Source of the DNA: Pseudarthrobacter oxydans
Lineage (GTDB): Bacteria > Actinomycetota > Actinomycetes > Actinomycetales > Micrococcaceae
Length of the DNA stretch: 64,000 nucleotides
Assembly (NCBI RefSeq): GCF_030812335.1
Contig: NZ_JAUSSN010000005.1
Span: forward strand, 280,898 to 344,897
Reading direction: 5' to 3'
Shown: piece by piece, positions 34,347 through 43,570 of the stretch
Layout: the number at the start of each line of letters is the position of its first letter
Numbering within the stretch: the stretch's first letter is position 1
The notes under the pieces: generated by a model
What the model was told of the DNA's origin: nothing
Seen by the model: only the letters and a program-made list of their open reading frames with translations
The model's database searches: none
Translations under genes and position numbers: made by a program

Positions 34347-35489
34347 TCAGATGAGGCTTGCGGCCATCGACTCGATGGCCAGCAGCGGTGCCACGTTGGA
34401 AGTCGTGATCCGTTTGCGGGCCTTGTTGATGGCGTCCATGCGGGCAAGTGTTGTTTCGGCGGAGGACTGGCGGGCGAACTCCACGAGTTCGCTCCTGAGT
34501 TCAACGTTGACCAGCTCGACGGCGTTCCCCATCTGGATGATCAGCACGTCCCGGTAGAAGGACAGCAGATCGGTCAGGGTGCGGTCGAGGGAGTCGGTCA
34601 CCGAACGCTTGGCGCGGCGCTTCTGGTCGTCCTCGAGCTGCTTGACCTGCCCGCGCATGGCCGGCGGCAGCGTGCCGCTCTCGGGCGCGCCGAGGGTGGC
34701 GAGCAGCGCGGCTTTTTCCGCCGCGTCGCGCTCGTCGTTGGAGCTGTTGGCTTCCTCGGTGGCGATCTTGACGAGCTTTTCCGCCATCAGCACCGCGGCG
34801 GTGACGCCCCGGAGGCCCAGCGGGAACCGCACGGTTTCGAGCCGCCGCTCGCGGGCTTCGGGATCCCGTGCCAGCCGGCGGGCGATCCCGACATGGCTTT
34901 GCGCCGCCCGGGCCGCACGTTCGGCGACGGCGGGGTCGACACCGTCGCGCTTGACCAGCAGGGCCGCGACGTCGGCCGCGGGCGGGAGCCGCAACGCCAC
35001 CGCCCGGCACCGGGAGCGGATGGTGACCAGCACGTCGGCCGGGGAGGGCGCGCACAGCATCCAGATGGTGCGGGGGGTCGGTTCCTCGATCGCCTTCAGG
35101 AGCACGTTGGTGGTGCGTTCCGCCATGCGGTCCGCGTCCTCCACGACGATGATGCGCCAGCGCGCCGAGGACGGCCGGTTCCCGGCTGTGGAAACCAGCT
35201 CGCGGGCCTCGTCGATGGTGATGGTGACTTTCTCGGTGCGCACGAACGCGACGTCGGAGTGGGTTTCCCCCAGGATGGTCAGGCAGGCCGCGCATTCGCC
35301 GCAGCCGCGCCGGCTGACATCGTCCTGGTCGCAGTTCAAGGCGGCGGCGAAGGCCTTCGCCGCGTTGGACCGCCCGGAACCCGGCGGGCCGGTGAAAAGC
35401 CACGCATGGGTCAGGCCGTCGCCCCCGGCAGCCTGGCGCAGTTGGGCCACGACGGCGGGCTGGCCCTGGAGGTCGTCCCAGACGCTCAT
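34347..35489 (-). CDS. holB: DNA polymerase III delta' subunit
   Basis: A clamp-loader subunit of 380 residues that helps load the beta sliding clamp. Walker A is TGPPGSGRSNAAKAF (about 33-47). A four-cysteine zinc module follows (Cys53, then CGECAAC at 63-69). Sensor 1 and the lid region are in EEPTPRTIWMLCAPSPADVL, followed by the sensor-like IRSRCRAVAL. The glycine-rich loop reads GSGRS rather than GSGKT; delta' subunits often lack a competent ATP site. The start codon overlaps the tmk stop by four bases, so translation is coupled. Confidence 0.93.
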   Translation of the reverse strand: MSVWDDLQGQPAVVAQLRQAAGGDGLTHAWLFTGPPGSGRSNAAKAFAAALNCDQDDVSRRGCGECAACLTILGETHSDVAFVRTEKVTITIDEARELVSTAGNRPSSARWRIIVVEDADRMAERTTNVLLKAIEEPTPRTIWMLCAPSPADVLVTIRSRCRAVALRLPPAADVAALLVKRDGVDPAVAERAARAAQSHVGIARRLARDPEARERRLETVRFPLGLRGVTAAVLMAEKLVKIATEEANSSNDERDAAEKAALLATLGAPESGTLPPAMRGQVKQLEDDQKRRAKRSVTDSLDRTLTDLLSFYRDVLIIQMGNAVELVNVELRSELVEFARQSSAETTLARMDAINKARKRITTSNVAPLLAIESMAASLI

Positions 35490-36142
35490 GCGGTCACGCC
35501 CCGGGGGAGCGCCAGCAGCGACTCGACCCGTTCGAGGATCCGCACCGCCAGCTGCTCGACCGGGAGGCGGGCGGGAAGGACGAGATACTGCTCGGGCCGG
35601 GCGGCGGCGAGGGCGAGGAACGCGGTGCGGATCCTGGCGTGGAACTCGTCCGCCTCTGATTCCAGCCGGTCTTCGGCCGCGTCGCCCGCGGTGCGGCGGC
35701 GCCGGCCGACCTCGGGGTCAACGTCGAGCAGCACGGTGAGGTCCGGGAGCAGGCCCGAGGTGGCCCACTCGTTGATGTCGCGGACGGCATCCGTGCCCAG
35801 ATCCCGGCCGGCGCCCTGGTAGGCGACGGAGGAATCGATATAGCGGTCGGTGAGGACGATCTCGCCTCGTTCCAGGGCCGGGCGGATGACCTGGCTGGCG
35901 TGGGCGGCGCGGGAGGCCGCGAAGATCAGGGCTTCGGTGTGCGCGTCGATGTGTCCGTGGCCGTGGTCCAGGACCAGGGAACGGAGCTTTTCGCCGATCG
36001 GAGTGCCGCCCGGTTCCCTGGTCCGCAGCACCTTGAGGCCGCGCGATTCAAGGGCCGACGCCAGCTCGGCTGCCTGCGTGGACTTGCCGGCGCCGTCGCC
36101 GCCTTCGAAGGCGATAAACAGTCCGGGATTATGGGTAGTCAC
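35486..36142 (-). CDS. tmk: Thymidylate kinase
   Basis: Phosphorylates dTMP to dTDP with ATP; 218 residues. It has a P-loop GGDGAGKST (14-22), the DR(Y/F) motif in LTDRYIDSSVAYQGAGRDL (about 95-113), and a basic lid RRRTAGDAAEDRLE. The lid arginines and a plain GDGAGK P-loop fit the type II enzyme. The start is GTG at 36142: TACGCT lies 6 nt upstream on the minus strand, and the family N-terminus (GLFIAFEGGDG) begins soon after. holB follows with a four-base overlap, an arrangement common in Gram-positives. Confidence 0.95.
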   Translation of the reverse strand: MTTHNPGLFIAFEGGDGAGKSTQAAELASALESRGLKVLRTREPGGTPIGEKLRSLVLDHGHGHIDAHTEALIFAASRAAHASQVIRPALERGEIVLTDRYIDSSVAYQGAGRDLGTDAVRDINEWATSGLLPDLTVLLDVDPEVGRRRRTAGDAAEDRLESEADEFHARIRTAFLALAAARPEQYLVLPARLPVEQLAVRILERVESLLALPRGVTA

Positions 36143-36230
36143 TGCTCTAGCGTACCGACAATCCCTGACAGCCACGTGCCTGCCCGTAACGCCTTGGGCG
36201 CCCTGCGGGGCGCCGAAGTACCCTGTGACC

Positions 36231-37439
36231 ATGAGTCTTTCCGATGCACAGGCAGCCTCCCTCTCCGCAGAAACGGTTGTGGTGGCGGCGGGCCGCCCGC
36301 CGCGTGAACGCGACCAACCGGTCAACCCCCCGCTGGTGCTCTCCTCGACCTATTACGGCACGGGACCGCTGGGCGACGGCGACCGCGGCTACGGCCGGTA
36401 TTCCAACCCCACCTGGGACCCCTTCGAGGAAGCCCTCGCCCAGCTGGAGGGCGCCGAGCTCCCCGGCCTGCTCTATGCGTCCGGCCTCGCCGCCGTCAGC
36501 TCCGCACTGTCCCTGGTTCCTGCCGGGGGAGTGCTGGTCATGCCGTCCCACAGCTACGCCGGATCCCTGGTGATGGCCACGGAACTGGCCGCGAAGGGGT
36601 TCCTGGAACTGCGCACCGTGGACATCGCGGACACCGACGCGGTCCTGGCGCAGCTCGCCCCGGCGGACGGGCGCCCGGCCAGCATGCTCTGGCTGGAGAG
36701 CCCCACCAACCCGATGCTGGGCGTCGCGGACATCCGCGCCCTCACAACCGCCGCGCACGCGGCGGGCGCCGTCGTCGTCACGGACAACACCTTCTCCACC
36801 CCGCTCGTGCAGCAGCCGCTGGCGCTGGGCTCCGACGTCGTCCTGCACTCGGTGACGAAATACCTCTCCGGCCACTCCGACGTTGTGCTGGGCGCCCTGG
36901 TGACGTCCGACGCCGGATTGCGCGCCGCGCTGCTGCACCAGCGCACCATCCACGGCGGGATTGCCGGGCCCTTCGAGGCCTGGCTGGCGCTGCGGGGGCT
37001 GCGTACCCTGGCCCTGCGGGTCGAGCGTTCGCAGGCCTCGGCGGCGGTGCTGGCCGGGCGGCTGAGCACGCACCGCAGGGTCGGCAGCATCCGGTTCCCG
37101 GGACTTCCCTCGGACCCGGGCCACGAACGGGCCAGGAGCCAGATGAAGGGCTTCGGCTCCGTGCTGTGCATTGAAATGGCCCCGATCGCCAGCGGCGACG
37201 GCGGTCACGAAGGCGGCCTCAGCGGGGCCGATGCCGCGGACAAGATGATCCGGGCCCTGAAGCTGTGGCTGCCGGCCACCTCCCTGGGCGGGGTGGAGTC
37301 GCTGATCGAACGGCGGCGCCGGCACACGGCCGAGCCGGCCAGCGTGCCAGACAACCTGGTCCGGATGAGCGTGGGCATCGAAAACGTCGAGGACCTTTGG
37401 GCCGATTTGGAGCAGGCCTTGGCCGGCTTGGACGGCTAG
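36231..37439 (+). CDS. PLP-dependent Cys/Met metabolism enzyme (cystathionine gamma-synthase-like)
   Basis: A fold-type I aminotransferase-like enzyme, 402 residues, of the trans-sulfuration family. The PLP lysine is in HSVTKYLSGHSD (Lys210). Other contacts are YASGLAAVSSAL (phosphate loop near 82), ESPTNPMLGV (about 156) and VTDNTFSTPLVQQPL (about 183, Asp). It could act as cystathionine gamma-synthase, gamma-lyase or beta-lyase; family rules are too loose to choose. TACCCT 6 nt before the ATG at 36231 points to a leaderless mRNA. It is divergent from tmk. Its stop codon TAG is part of the -10 box of the DUF2516 gene. Confidence 0.88.
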   Translation: MSLSDAQAASLSAETVVVAAGRPPRERDQPVNPPLVLSSTYYGTGPLGDGDRGYGRYSNPTWDPFEEALAQLEGAELPGLLYASGLAAVSSALSLVPAGGVLVMPSHSYAGSLVMATELAAKGFLELRTVDIADTDAVLAQLAPADGRPASMLWLESPTNPMLGVADIRALTTAAHAAGAVVVTDNTFSTPLVQQPLALGSDVVLHSVTKYLSGHSDVVLGALVTSDAGLRAALLHQRTIHGGIAGPFEAWLALRGLRTLALRVERSQASAAVLAGRLSTHRRVGSIRFPGLPSDPGHERARSQMKGFGSVLCIEMAPIASGDGGHEGGLSGADAADKMIRALKLWLPATSLGGVESLIERRRRHTAEPASVPDNLVRMSVGIENVEDLWADLEQALAGLDG

Positions 37440-37448
37440 GCTGGGGGC

Positions 37449-37805
37449 ATGGATGGACGAGCGCTTATTTACTATGTCGAGACCGGGATCTACTTTCTCC
37501 TGGCCCTCGTAGCCCTGGCCCTAGAGGTTTGGGCTTTCTTCGATTGCCTGCGGCACAAGGCGAACGCATTTGAAGCCGTCTCCAAGCGCACGAAAACTTT
37601 CTGGCTGGCCGTCACCGGCGGCGCCATGGCCGTGGGCCTGCTCTCCCTGTTGGGCGGCGGAGGCGGAGGCCTCCTGGGGCCGCTGGGACTGTTCGGCCTC
37701 GCCGCCGTGACGGCGGCCTCCGTTTACCTCGCCGACGTCCGCCCCGCCGTCAAGGACGCGGGCCGCGGCGGGAGCCGCAACACGGGGCCCTACGGCCCCT
37801 GGTAA
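37449..37805 (+). CDS. DUF2516 family membrane protein
   Basis: A 118-residue inner-membrane protein with three predicted helices (IYFLLALVALALEVWAFFDC; FWLAVTGGAMAVGLLSLL; LFGLAAVTAASVYLADV). The basic loop and DVRPAVKDAG tail match the actinobacterial DUF2516 family, whose role is unknown. A Gly-rich turn (GGGGGG) links helices two and three. TAGGCT lies 6 nt before the ATG and overlaps the stop of the preceding gene. It is convergent with the methyltransferase gene. Confidence 0.85.
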   Translation: MDGRALIYYVETGIYFLLALVALALEVWAFFDCLRHKANAFEAVSKRTKTFWLAVTGGAMAVGLLSLLGGGGGGLLGPLGLFGLAAVTAASVYLADVRPAVKDAGRGGSRNTGPYGPW

Positions 37806-37874
37806 TCCCCGCCGGCCCCCTAAGCTCGCAAGCTCGCCCAGGGAACCCTGCCGGCGTGGGCCCACCACCGGACC

Positions 37875-38768
37875 CTAAGGCCCCGGCGCGACGGCGTCCC
37901 AGCTCACCGTCAGTTCGCCCAGCCGCCACCGGGCCGGACCATCCTGAACCGGCCAGCCGGCGTCGAGCAGTGCCCGGCACATCGCCGTCCAGCGCTGCCG
38001 GTGCCCGAACGACGCCAGCGGCGCGGCCCCCAGCCAGGCCTGGTCCATCGCCTGCAGGAAAGCTCGGACCCGCTCGCCCGGCACGTTGCGGTGGATCAGG
38101 GCCTTCGGGAGCCGCTCAGCCACCTCCGAAGGCAGAGCAAAACTGCCGAACCGCATGGACAGGCTCAGGCTCAGCGGCCGCTCGGCGTCCAGTGCCACCC
38201 ACGTGACCCGGCGGCCGATCTCGTCGCAGGTGCCGTCGATGAACAGCCCGCCCGGGGCCAGCCGCCCCTGCACCAGACGCCAGATCGCGGCGACGTCGGC
38301 CTCCTCGTACTGCCGGAGCACGTTGAACGCCCGCACCAGGACGGGCCGGCCGGCCACCGGCAGTTCGAAGCCGCCCAGCCGGAAGCTCAGCCCGGGCCGT
38401 TCCAGTGCCCGGGCCAGCCGGACACGCTCGGGCTCGATTTCGACGCCGACCACCCGCACGTCGGGACGGACCGCGGAGAGCCGTTCAAAGAGTTCGACGG
38501 CGGTGGCCGGGGAAGCGCCGTAGCCCAGATCGACGGCGAGGGGATCAGCCGCCGCCCGCAGCCGCCAGGCTTGCGGGCCGGTCAGCCAGCGGTCCAGCCG
38601 CCGCATCCGGTTGGGGTTGGTGGTGCCGCGGGTAATGTTGCCCACCGGCCGGCCCGCCCGGGGTCCGCTTTTCGCCACGCCGCGTTTTTCCATGCCGCCT
38701 TTGCCCATGTCGCCTTTTCCCACGACATGGGGTTGCGGGGACGCCACCCGCTCAGCCTTCTGCACCAC
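37875..38768 (-). CDS. Class I SAM-dependent methyltransferase
   Basis: A 297-residue protein. After about 40 residues of basic, probably disordered N-terminus ([18 protein letters not shown]) comes [15 protein letters not shown]. The SAM site is [16 protein letters not shown] (motif I, Asp-Leu-Gly) and [14 protein letters not shown] (motif II acidic end). A partner strand is [12 protein letters not shown]. The substrate is unknown; the family is conserved beside gpm genes in some actinobacteria, as I recall. The GTG at 38768 is the longest start. Internal ATGs (such as MGKGG) are possible and would remove the basic tail. Confidence 0.8.
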   Translation of the reverse strand: MVQKAERVASPQPHVVGKGDMGKGGMEKRGVAKSGPRAGRPVGNITRGTTNPNRMRRLDRWLTGPQAWRLRAAADPLAVDLGYGASPATAVELFERLSAVRPDVRVVGVEIEPERVRLARALERPGLSFRLGGFELPVAGRPVLVRAFNVLRQYEEADVAAIWRLVQGRLAPGGLFIDGTCDEIGRRVTWVALDAERPLSLSLSMRFGSFALPSEVAERLPKALIHRNVPGERVRAFLQAMDQAWLGAAPLASFGHRQRWTAMCRALLDAGWPVQDGPARWRLGELTVSWDAVAPGP

Positions 38769-38925
38769 CAGCCCACCCTATCCTCCACCGCGATCCTGCC
38801 CGCGCGGGGTCAGTTCCGGCCGCCGCGGCGCCCCTGCACGGGCGCGGAGTGACCACGTGTTGCCGCGTGGCGCGGGCGTTGTAACGCGCGGCACTGCCCG
38901 GGGCCGCTCAGCTAGGATGAAAACC

Positions 38926-39672
38926 ATGACTTATAAGCTGATTTTGTTGCGCCACGGCCACAGCGAATGGAACGCCAAGAACCTGTTCACCGGCTGGGTG
39001 GATGTTGACCTCAACGACCAGGGCCGGGCCGAGGCGATCCGCGGCGGCGAGCTTCTCGTGGAGCACAACATCCTCCCGGACATCCTGTACACCTCGCTGC
39101 TGAAGCGGGCCATCAACACCGCCAATATGACCCTCGACAAGGCCGACCGCGGCTGGATCCCGGTCAAGCGGGACTGGCGGCTCAACGAGCGCCACTACGG
39201 CGCCCTGCAGGGCAAGGATAAGGCCCAGACCCTCGCCGAATACGGCGAGGAGCAGTTCATGACCTGGCGCCGGTCCTACGACACCCCGCCGCCGCCCCTG
39301 GACGACGACTCCGAGTTCTCCCAGGCGCACGATCCGCGCTACGCGGACCTCGGCGACGCATTGCCCCGCACCGAATGCCTCAAGGACGTCCTGGTCCGCC
39401 TGCTGCCCTACTGGGAATCGGACATCAAGGAAGACCTCAAGGCCGGCAAAACCGTGCTGGTCACGGCCCACGGCAACTCGCTGCGCGCCCTCGTCAAGCA
39501 CCTGGACGGCATCAGCGACGAGGCCATCGCCGGACTCAACATCCCCACGGGCATCCCGCTGGTCTACGAACTGGACGAGAACTTCAAGCCGCTGAACCCG
39601 GGCGGCACCTACCTCGATCCCGAGGCTGCGGCCGAGGCGATCCAGGCGGTCGCCAACCAGGGCAAGAAGTAG
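38926..39672 (+). CDS. gpmA: 2,3-bisphosphoglycerate-dependent phosphoglycerate mutase
   Basis: A glycolytic enzyme that interconverts 3- and 2-phosphoglycerate; 248 residues, the normal length. The phosphohistidine is in [10 protein letters not shown] (His10). Other active-site residues are Glu89 ([11 protein letters not shown]) and His182 ([11 protein letters not shown]). The ATG at 38926 has TAGGAT exactly 7 nt upstream, so it is probably leaderless; an ATG three codons earlier would put its start inside that box. The order gpm-senX3-regX3 is as in Mycobacterium, with phoU inserted between on the other strand. It ends at a strong hairpin (39701). Confidence 0.96.
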   Translation: MTYKLILLRHGHSEWNAKNLFTGWVDVDLNDQGRAEAIRGGELLVEHNILPDILYTSLLKRAINTANMTLDKADRGWIPVKRDWRLNERHYGALQGKDKAQTLAEYGEEQFMTWRRSYDTPPPPLDDDSEFSQAHDPRYADLGDALPRTECLKDVLVRLLPYWESDIKEDLKAGKTVLVTAHGNSLRALVKHLDGISDEAIAGLNIPTGIPLVYELDENFKPLNPGGTYLDPEAAAEAIQAVANQGKK

Positions 39673-39700
39673 CGCCCCTCCGCACCACGACGGAAACGTA

Positions 39701-39742
39701 CGACGCCGGCCGGTCACCTCGCAAGGTGACCGGCCGGCGTCG
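39701..39742. terminator. Bidirectional terminator between gpmA and phoU
   Basis: A perfect 19-bp stem (39701-39719 with 39724-39742, loop CGCA) between two convergent genes. The tract after it on the plus strand is TTGTGT. Confidence 0.8.
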
Positions 39743-39806
39743 TTGTGTCTGCGGCGGTGCTGTCCGGCGCTCCTGTCCGGACGCTGCCGTCCCGAACTTG
39801 GGAGGG

Positions 39807-40469
39807 CTAGCTGTGCTCGATGCCGTTCGGCTGCCAGGCGCCGGTGACCAGGTAGGTGACCTTCTGCGCCACGGACACGCCGTGGTCCGCGAAGCGCTCG
39901 AAGTAGCGGCTGGCGAGGGCGACGTCGACCGTCGTGGCGGGGGACTCGTGCCAGTCGCTGCGGGCGATCGCCTGGAAGACGCTCAGGTGCAGGTCGTTCA
40001 CGGCGGTGTTGGCCTTCATGATGTCCCGGGCCACTTCAAGGTCGCGGGTTTCCAGCAGGACCGTGAGCTTCCGGGCGATCAGCAGGTCGTACTCGGCGAA
40101 GCTTTTGAACGTCTCACGCAGTTGGGCGGGCACCACGGTGGCGGGGTAGCGGAGCCGGGCCAGCTGGGCGAGGTGGCGGGCGAGGTCGCCCATCCGCTCC
40201 AGGGACGCGCTCATCCGGAGGGACCCCACGATCATCCTCAGGTCGCTGGCCACGGGGCCCTGCAGGGCGAGGATGTCGATGGCGCGCTCGTCCAGGCTGT
40301 TCTGCAGGAAGTCGATCCGTGCATCGGCCGCGATGACGTCCTCGGCCAGGTCGATGTCGGCGCCGTCGAAGGCCGTCGTGGCCTTATCAATGGCTTCACT
40401 GACCAGCTTTGAGATTTCGACGAGCTGATCCCCGACCTGGGCGAGCTCTTCCTGAAAAACCTTGCGCAC
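39807..40469 (-). CDS. phoU: Phosphate-signalling regulator PhoU
   Basis: A cytosolic negative modulator of the phosphate two-component system; 220 residues, a pair of three-helix bundles. The two metal-binding ExxxD-type repeats are seen as SLERMGDLARHLAQLA (about 86-101) and RYFERFADHGVSVAQKV (about 188). The start is GTG at 40469 with a strong AAGGAAAGGA about 8 nt upstream. It is divergent from senX3. The PHO box at 40564-40607 reads in the phoU direction, so phosphate-dependent control by RegX3 is likely. Confidence 0.95.
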   Translation of the reverse strand: MRKVFQEELAQVGDQLVEISKLVSEAIDKATTAFDGADIDLAEDVIAADARIDFLQNSLDERAIDILALQGPVASDLRMIVGSLRMSASLERMGDLARHLAQLARLRYPATVVPAQLRETFKSFAEYDLLIARKLTVLLETRDLEVARDIMKANTAVNDLHLSVFQAIARSDWHESPATTVDVALASRYFERFADHGVSVAQKVTYLVTGAWQPNGIEHS

Positions 40470-40563
40470 GTGTGCGTCCTTTCCTTGGAAATATTGCCGG
40501 CCACCACAGTGGCGGGCCCATTTCGGTTCACCTCGCGGCGCTTCAACTGTCCAGTGTTCCAGC

Positions 40564-40607
40564 GTCCGGTGAACTGTTACGCCCCAATAGATGAACGTTA
40601 GCTGAAC
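40564..40607 (-). promoter_or_regulatory. Probable PHO box (RegX3/PhoP-type operator)
   Basis: On the minus strand four contiguous 11-bp units read GTTCAGCTAAC, GTTCATCTATT, GGGGCGTAACA, GTTCACCGGAC. Three of four carry GTTCA in exact 11-bp phase. This is the direct-repeat structure of Streptomyces PhoP and mycobacterial RegX3 sites. One extra unit (GTTCACCTCGC, 40526-40536) lies on the other strand. It sits in the 198-bp phoU/senX3 divergent region. Confidence 0.75.
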
Positions 40608-40667
40608 CGGAGTGGGAATAGCGGGAGATTACAGTTTCCGACGCGGGGCAGAGCATAAGCTGGAGCC

Positions 40668-41933
40668 GTGGACCCAATGCTTATCGGCGTGATCGCCGGC
40701 CTGATCGGCCTCTCGCTTGGCGTCTTCGGCGTGCTCGCCTTCCGGGTCAGCGAGCAGCAGCGCAAGCTCGTGGACGTTGAGTTTGAGGATCCCTCACTTC
40801 CCGAGGGCGCCGCCGAGGTGCTGGCCGCCGTCGGCCGGGCGTTTGTGGTGGTGGACGCGATCGACGGCGTCGTCCGCGCCAGCCCCGCCGCGTACGCCTA
40901 CGGGCTGGTGCGCGGCCATACCCTGGTCCATGAGCAGCTGCTGGAGATGACCGCGAAGGTGCGCCGCGACGGCGTCATCCTCGAACGGCTCCTCGAACTG
41001 CCGCGGGGACCGCTGGGCCAGGGAACCATCGTGGTCCAGGTGCGGGCGGCGGTGATCGCGGAGGAATACATCCTGCTGCTGGCCGATGACCGGACCGAGG
41101 TGACCCGCACCGAGGAAGTCCGCAACGACTTCGTCGCCAACGTCTCCCACGAACTCAAGACGCCGGTCGGCGCCATCTCGCTGCTGGCCGAGGCGCTTGA
41201 GTCCTCCGCCGATGACCCGGAAGCCGTGCGCCGTTTCGCCCAACGCACGCACAAGGAGTCCGCCCGCCTGGCGGCCCTGGTGCAGGACATCATCGAGCTC
41301 TCCCGGCTGCAGGGCTCCAACGTCGCAAAGCAGGGCCGGGCCGTGGACATCAACACCGTCGTCACCGAAGCGGTGGACCGGTCCCAGCTGCCGGCGGAAA
41401 ACAAGAACATCGACCTCGTCGTGGGCGGCCACACGGATGCCATGGTCTACGGCGACCAGGACCAGCTCGTGACGGCGCTGCGGAACCTGATCGACAACGC
41501 CATCCGCTACTCCCCGGAAAACACCCGGGTCGGCATCGGCATCCGGGCCAAAGACGGCCTCGTGGCCGTCTCCGTCACGGACCAGGGCGAGGGGCTCAGC
41601 CCCGAGGACCAGGAACGCGTCTTCGAGCGCTTCTACCGCGTGGACGCCGCCCGGTCGCGCCATACCGGCGGCACCGGCCTGGGCCTGAGCATCGTCAAGC
41701 ACGTGGTCGCCAACCATGGCGGCGAGGTGACACTCTGGTCCAAGCCCGGGCAGGGCTCCACCTTCACCATCCGGCTTCCGGAGCTGGAAGGCCAGGACCT
41801 CGACGGCGTTGCCGACGCGGGCGAACCCGCGGACCGGGCGGTCGCCCGGATCGCGGCCAACGGCCCGACCCAGCACCCCAGACCAACCCGACGGGACGCC
41901 GCCGGCGCCCATGAGCAAGGAGCTACCGCTTGA
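40668..41933 (+). CDS. senX3: Sensor histidine kinase SenX3
   Basis: A membrane-tethered phosphate-responsive kinase, 421 residues. One N-terminal membrane helix (IGVIAGLIGLSLGVFGVLAF), then a PAS-like region (about 45-145). The dimerisation helix carries the phospho-His in NVSHELKTP (His161). The ATP domain has the N box NLIDNAIRYSP, G1 VTDQGEGLSPED, F box RFYRVD and G2 GGTGLGLSIVKH. A Pro/Ala-rich tail follows the kinase domain. The GTG at 40668 has TAAGCT 6 nt upstream (leaderless). Its stop overlaps the regX3 start by four bases. Confidence 0.95.
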   Translation: MDPMLIGVIAGLIGLSLGVFGVLAFRVSEQQRKLVDVEFEDPSLPEGAAEVLAAVGRAFVVVDAIDGVVRASPAAYAYGLVRGHTLVHEQLLEMTAKVRRDGVILERLLELPRGPLGQGTIVVQVRAAVIAEEYILLLADDRTEVTRTEEVRNDFVANVSHELKTPVGAISLLAEALESSADDPEAVRRFAQRTHKESARLAALVQDIIELSRLQGSNVAKQGRAVDINTVVTEAVDRSQLPAENKNIDLVVGGHTDAMVYGDQDQLVTALRNLIDNAIRYSPENTRVGIGIRAKDGLVAVSVTDQGEGLSPEDQERVFERFYRVDAARSRHTGGTGLGLSIVKHVVANHGGEVTLWSKPGQGSTFTIRLPELEGQDLDGVADAGEPADRAVARIAANGPTQHPRPTRRDAAGAHEQGATA

Positions 41934-42610
41934 GCAGGATTCTGATTGTCGAGGACGAAGAGTCGTTCAGCGACCCGCTGTCCTACCTACTGGGCAAGGA
42001 AGGATTCGAGGTGGAGGTGGTGGACAACGGACTGGATGCCATCACCGAGTTCGACCGCAACGGCGCCGACCTGGTGCTGCTGGACCTGCAGCTGCCCGGC
42101 CAGTCGGGCACCGAGGTCTGCCGGCAGCTGAGGCAGCGCTCGTCCGTCCCGGTCATCATGCTGACGGCGAAGGACGCGGAGATCGACAAGGTCGTCGGGC
42201 TGGAACTCGGCGCCGACGACTACGTCACCAAGCCCTACTCGTCGCGGGAGCTGGTGGCCCGGGTCCGGGCCGTGCTGCGCCGCCAGGGCGAGCCCGAGGA
42301 CCTGGTGCCCAGCACCGTGCAGGCGGGACCGGTCCGGATGGATATCGAGCGGCACGTCGTGACGGTCAGCAGCGAACAGGTGTCCCTGCCGCTGAAGGAA
42401 TTTGAACTGCTGGAAATGCTGCTGCGGAACTCCGGCCGGGTGCTGACCCGCGGACAGCTGATCGACCGGGTCTGGGGGTCGGACTATGTGGGGGACACCA
42501 AGACCCTCGATGTCCACGTCAAGCGGCTCCGCAGCAAGATCGAACCGGATCCCTCAGCGCCGCGGCACCTCATCACGGTCCGCGGCCTGGGCTACAAGTT
42601 CGAGCCCTGA
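41930..42610 (+). CDS. regX3: Response regulator RegX3 (OmpR/PhoB family)
   Basis: A transcription factor of 226 residues. The receiver domain has an acidic pocket (VEDEES), phospho-Asp52 in LVLLDLQLPG, the Thr in MLTAKD and the Lys in VTKPYSSREL. The winged-helix DNA-binding domain covers about 130-226 (LPLKEFELLEMLLRNSGRV, then TLDVHVKRLRSKIEPDP). The start is TTG at 41930 overlapping the senX3 stop, with AAGGAG about 8 nt upstream; translation is coupled. It probably binds the PHO box between phoU and senX3, so the module is autoregulated. Confidence 0.95.
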   Translation: MSRILIVEDEESFSDPLSYLLGKEGFEVEVVDNGLDAITEFDRNGADLVLLDLQLPGQSGTEVCRQLRQRSSVPVIMLTAKDAEIDKVVGLELGADDYVTKPYSSRELVARVRAVLRRQGEPEDLVPSTVQAGPVRMDIERHVVTVSSEQVSLPLKEFELLEMLLRNSGRVLTRGQLIDRVWGSDYVGDTKTLDVHVKRLRSKIEPDPSAPRHLITVRGLGYKFEP

Positions 42611-42668
42611 GCCCGGCGGACCGCTGGCCCGGACCGGGCCGAACCCACAGAGCAAACAGAGCACACAG

Positions 42669-42707
42669 ATAAGGAGGGGCGCCCGGTGACCGGGCGCCCC
42701 TCCTTAT
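42669..42707. terminator. Bidirectional terminator between regX3 and lpqE
   Basis: A perfect 18-bp stem (42669-42686 with 42690-42707, loop TGA) midway between convergent genes. Confidence 0.85.
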
Positions 42708-42718
42708 GGGTGTGGAAA

Positions 42719-43270
42719 CTAGTGGTTCGCGCTGCTCGTCGGCGACGGGGTCGGCGTGGCCGAGCCGGTGGGCTCGCTGCCGGCCGGCAGGTACTGCTTG
42801 TAGTCCGTGATGGTTCCGTCCAGCACCGGCACCTTGAACGTGGCCTTCTGGTTGGTGCCGTCCTCGCTGATGCCGACCTCAACGAGGGAACCCGGGATGC
42901 CGCCGGTGGTGCTCAGGATGGCCTCGTCGGTGGAGTCGTTGAGCAGCGTGTAGGAGTTCTGCTTGACCGGGACCTCGGTCTGGGAACCGCCGGCACCGGC
43001 GATGGTCAGCGTCACGTCCTCGGAGGAGGAGTTGTACACGGCGCCGATCACACGGCCGGGCTTGTCCTCGCCGGCGGAGATGATCATCATGTTGCGCAGC
43101 TGAAGCGCGCCAACGTTGGCCTGCGTTCCGTCCGAGGCCGCGTACTCCGCGGCGGTCGCCTGGGGGTTGGTGTAGCCGCAGCCTGTTACGGACAGCAGGC
43201 CGATGCCCAGAGCAGCCGTTGCCATTGCCAGCTTGCCGCGCTGGCCCCGGTTCGTCGCAGTGAAACCCAC
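42719..43270 (-). CDS. lpqE: LpqE-like lipoprotein
   Basis: A 183-residue lipid-anchored exported protein. The signal peptide ends in the lipobox VTGC. One beta-sandwich-like domain follows (about 60-165: LQLRNMMIISAGEDKPGRVI, NSSSEDVTLTI, PVLDGTITDYKQYL). The tail is Pro/Ser/Thr-rich. It is divergent from carD, as lpqE is in Mycobacterium, which is the main ground for the name; the function is unknown. GTG at 43270 is chosen because AAGGAG lies 8 nt upstream and the longer frame to 43300 has none. Confidence 0.82.
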   Translation of the reverse strand: MGFTATNRGQRGKLAMATAALGIGLLSVTGCGYTNPQATAAEYAASDGTQANVGALQLRNMMIISAGEDKPGRVIGAVYNSSSEDVTLTIAGAGGSQTEVPVKQNSYTLLNDSTDEAILSTTGGIPGSLVEVGISEDGTNQKATFKVPVLDGTITDYKQYLPAGSEPTGSATPTPSPTSSANH

Positions 43271-43499
43271 GTCTCGCACTCCTTGAGAGTCTTGGAACAT
43301 TATTCAGCCATAGCCTATCGGCAATCCCCGCCAAACGATGATTCGGGCCGTACACAATCCCGTCGCTCCGTGGCCGCCCGGGCGCCGGCGGGGGATGGCG
43401 GGCGACCTTGGCAGGGGCGGGACAATGCACTAATATCCGCTTTCGTCAAGGGGTCTGACGGTGCCGTTTAAGGCCATTTTCCCCGTATTTACGCGGTTC

Positions 43500-43528
43500 T
43501 TGGGTGCGTTCCATGGCAGTCGTATGCC
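43500..43528 (+). promoter_or_regulatory. Tentative carD promoter
   Basis: TTGGGT (43500-43505), 17 bases, TATGCC (43523-43528). This would place the start about 35-40 bases before the carD ATG. The rest of the 300-base lpqE/carD gap shows only AT-richer DNA (TTTACG, TTAAAC runs). Confidence 0.35.
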
Positions 43529-43570
43529 TTAAACGTGATAAACTGGTCTGCGGGAAAGGGGAATGTCCAC

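Noticed and set aside
35850..36230. Long N-terminal extension of the cystathionine-synthase-like gene
   Set aside because: It is antisense to tmk; the ATG at 36231 matches the family start and has a leaderless -10 box.
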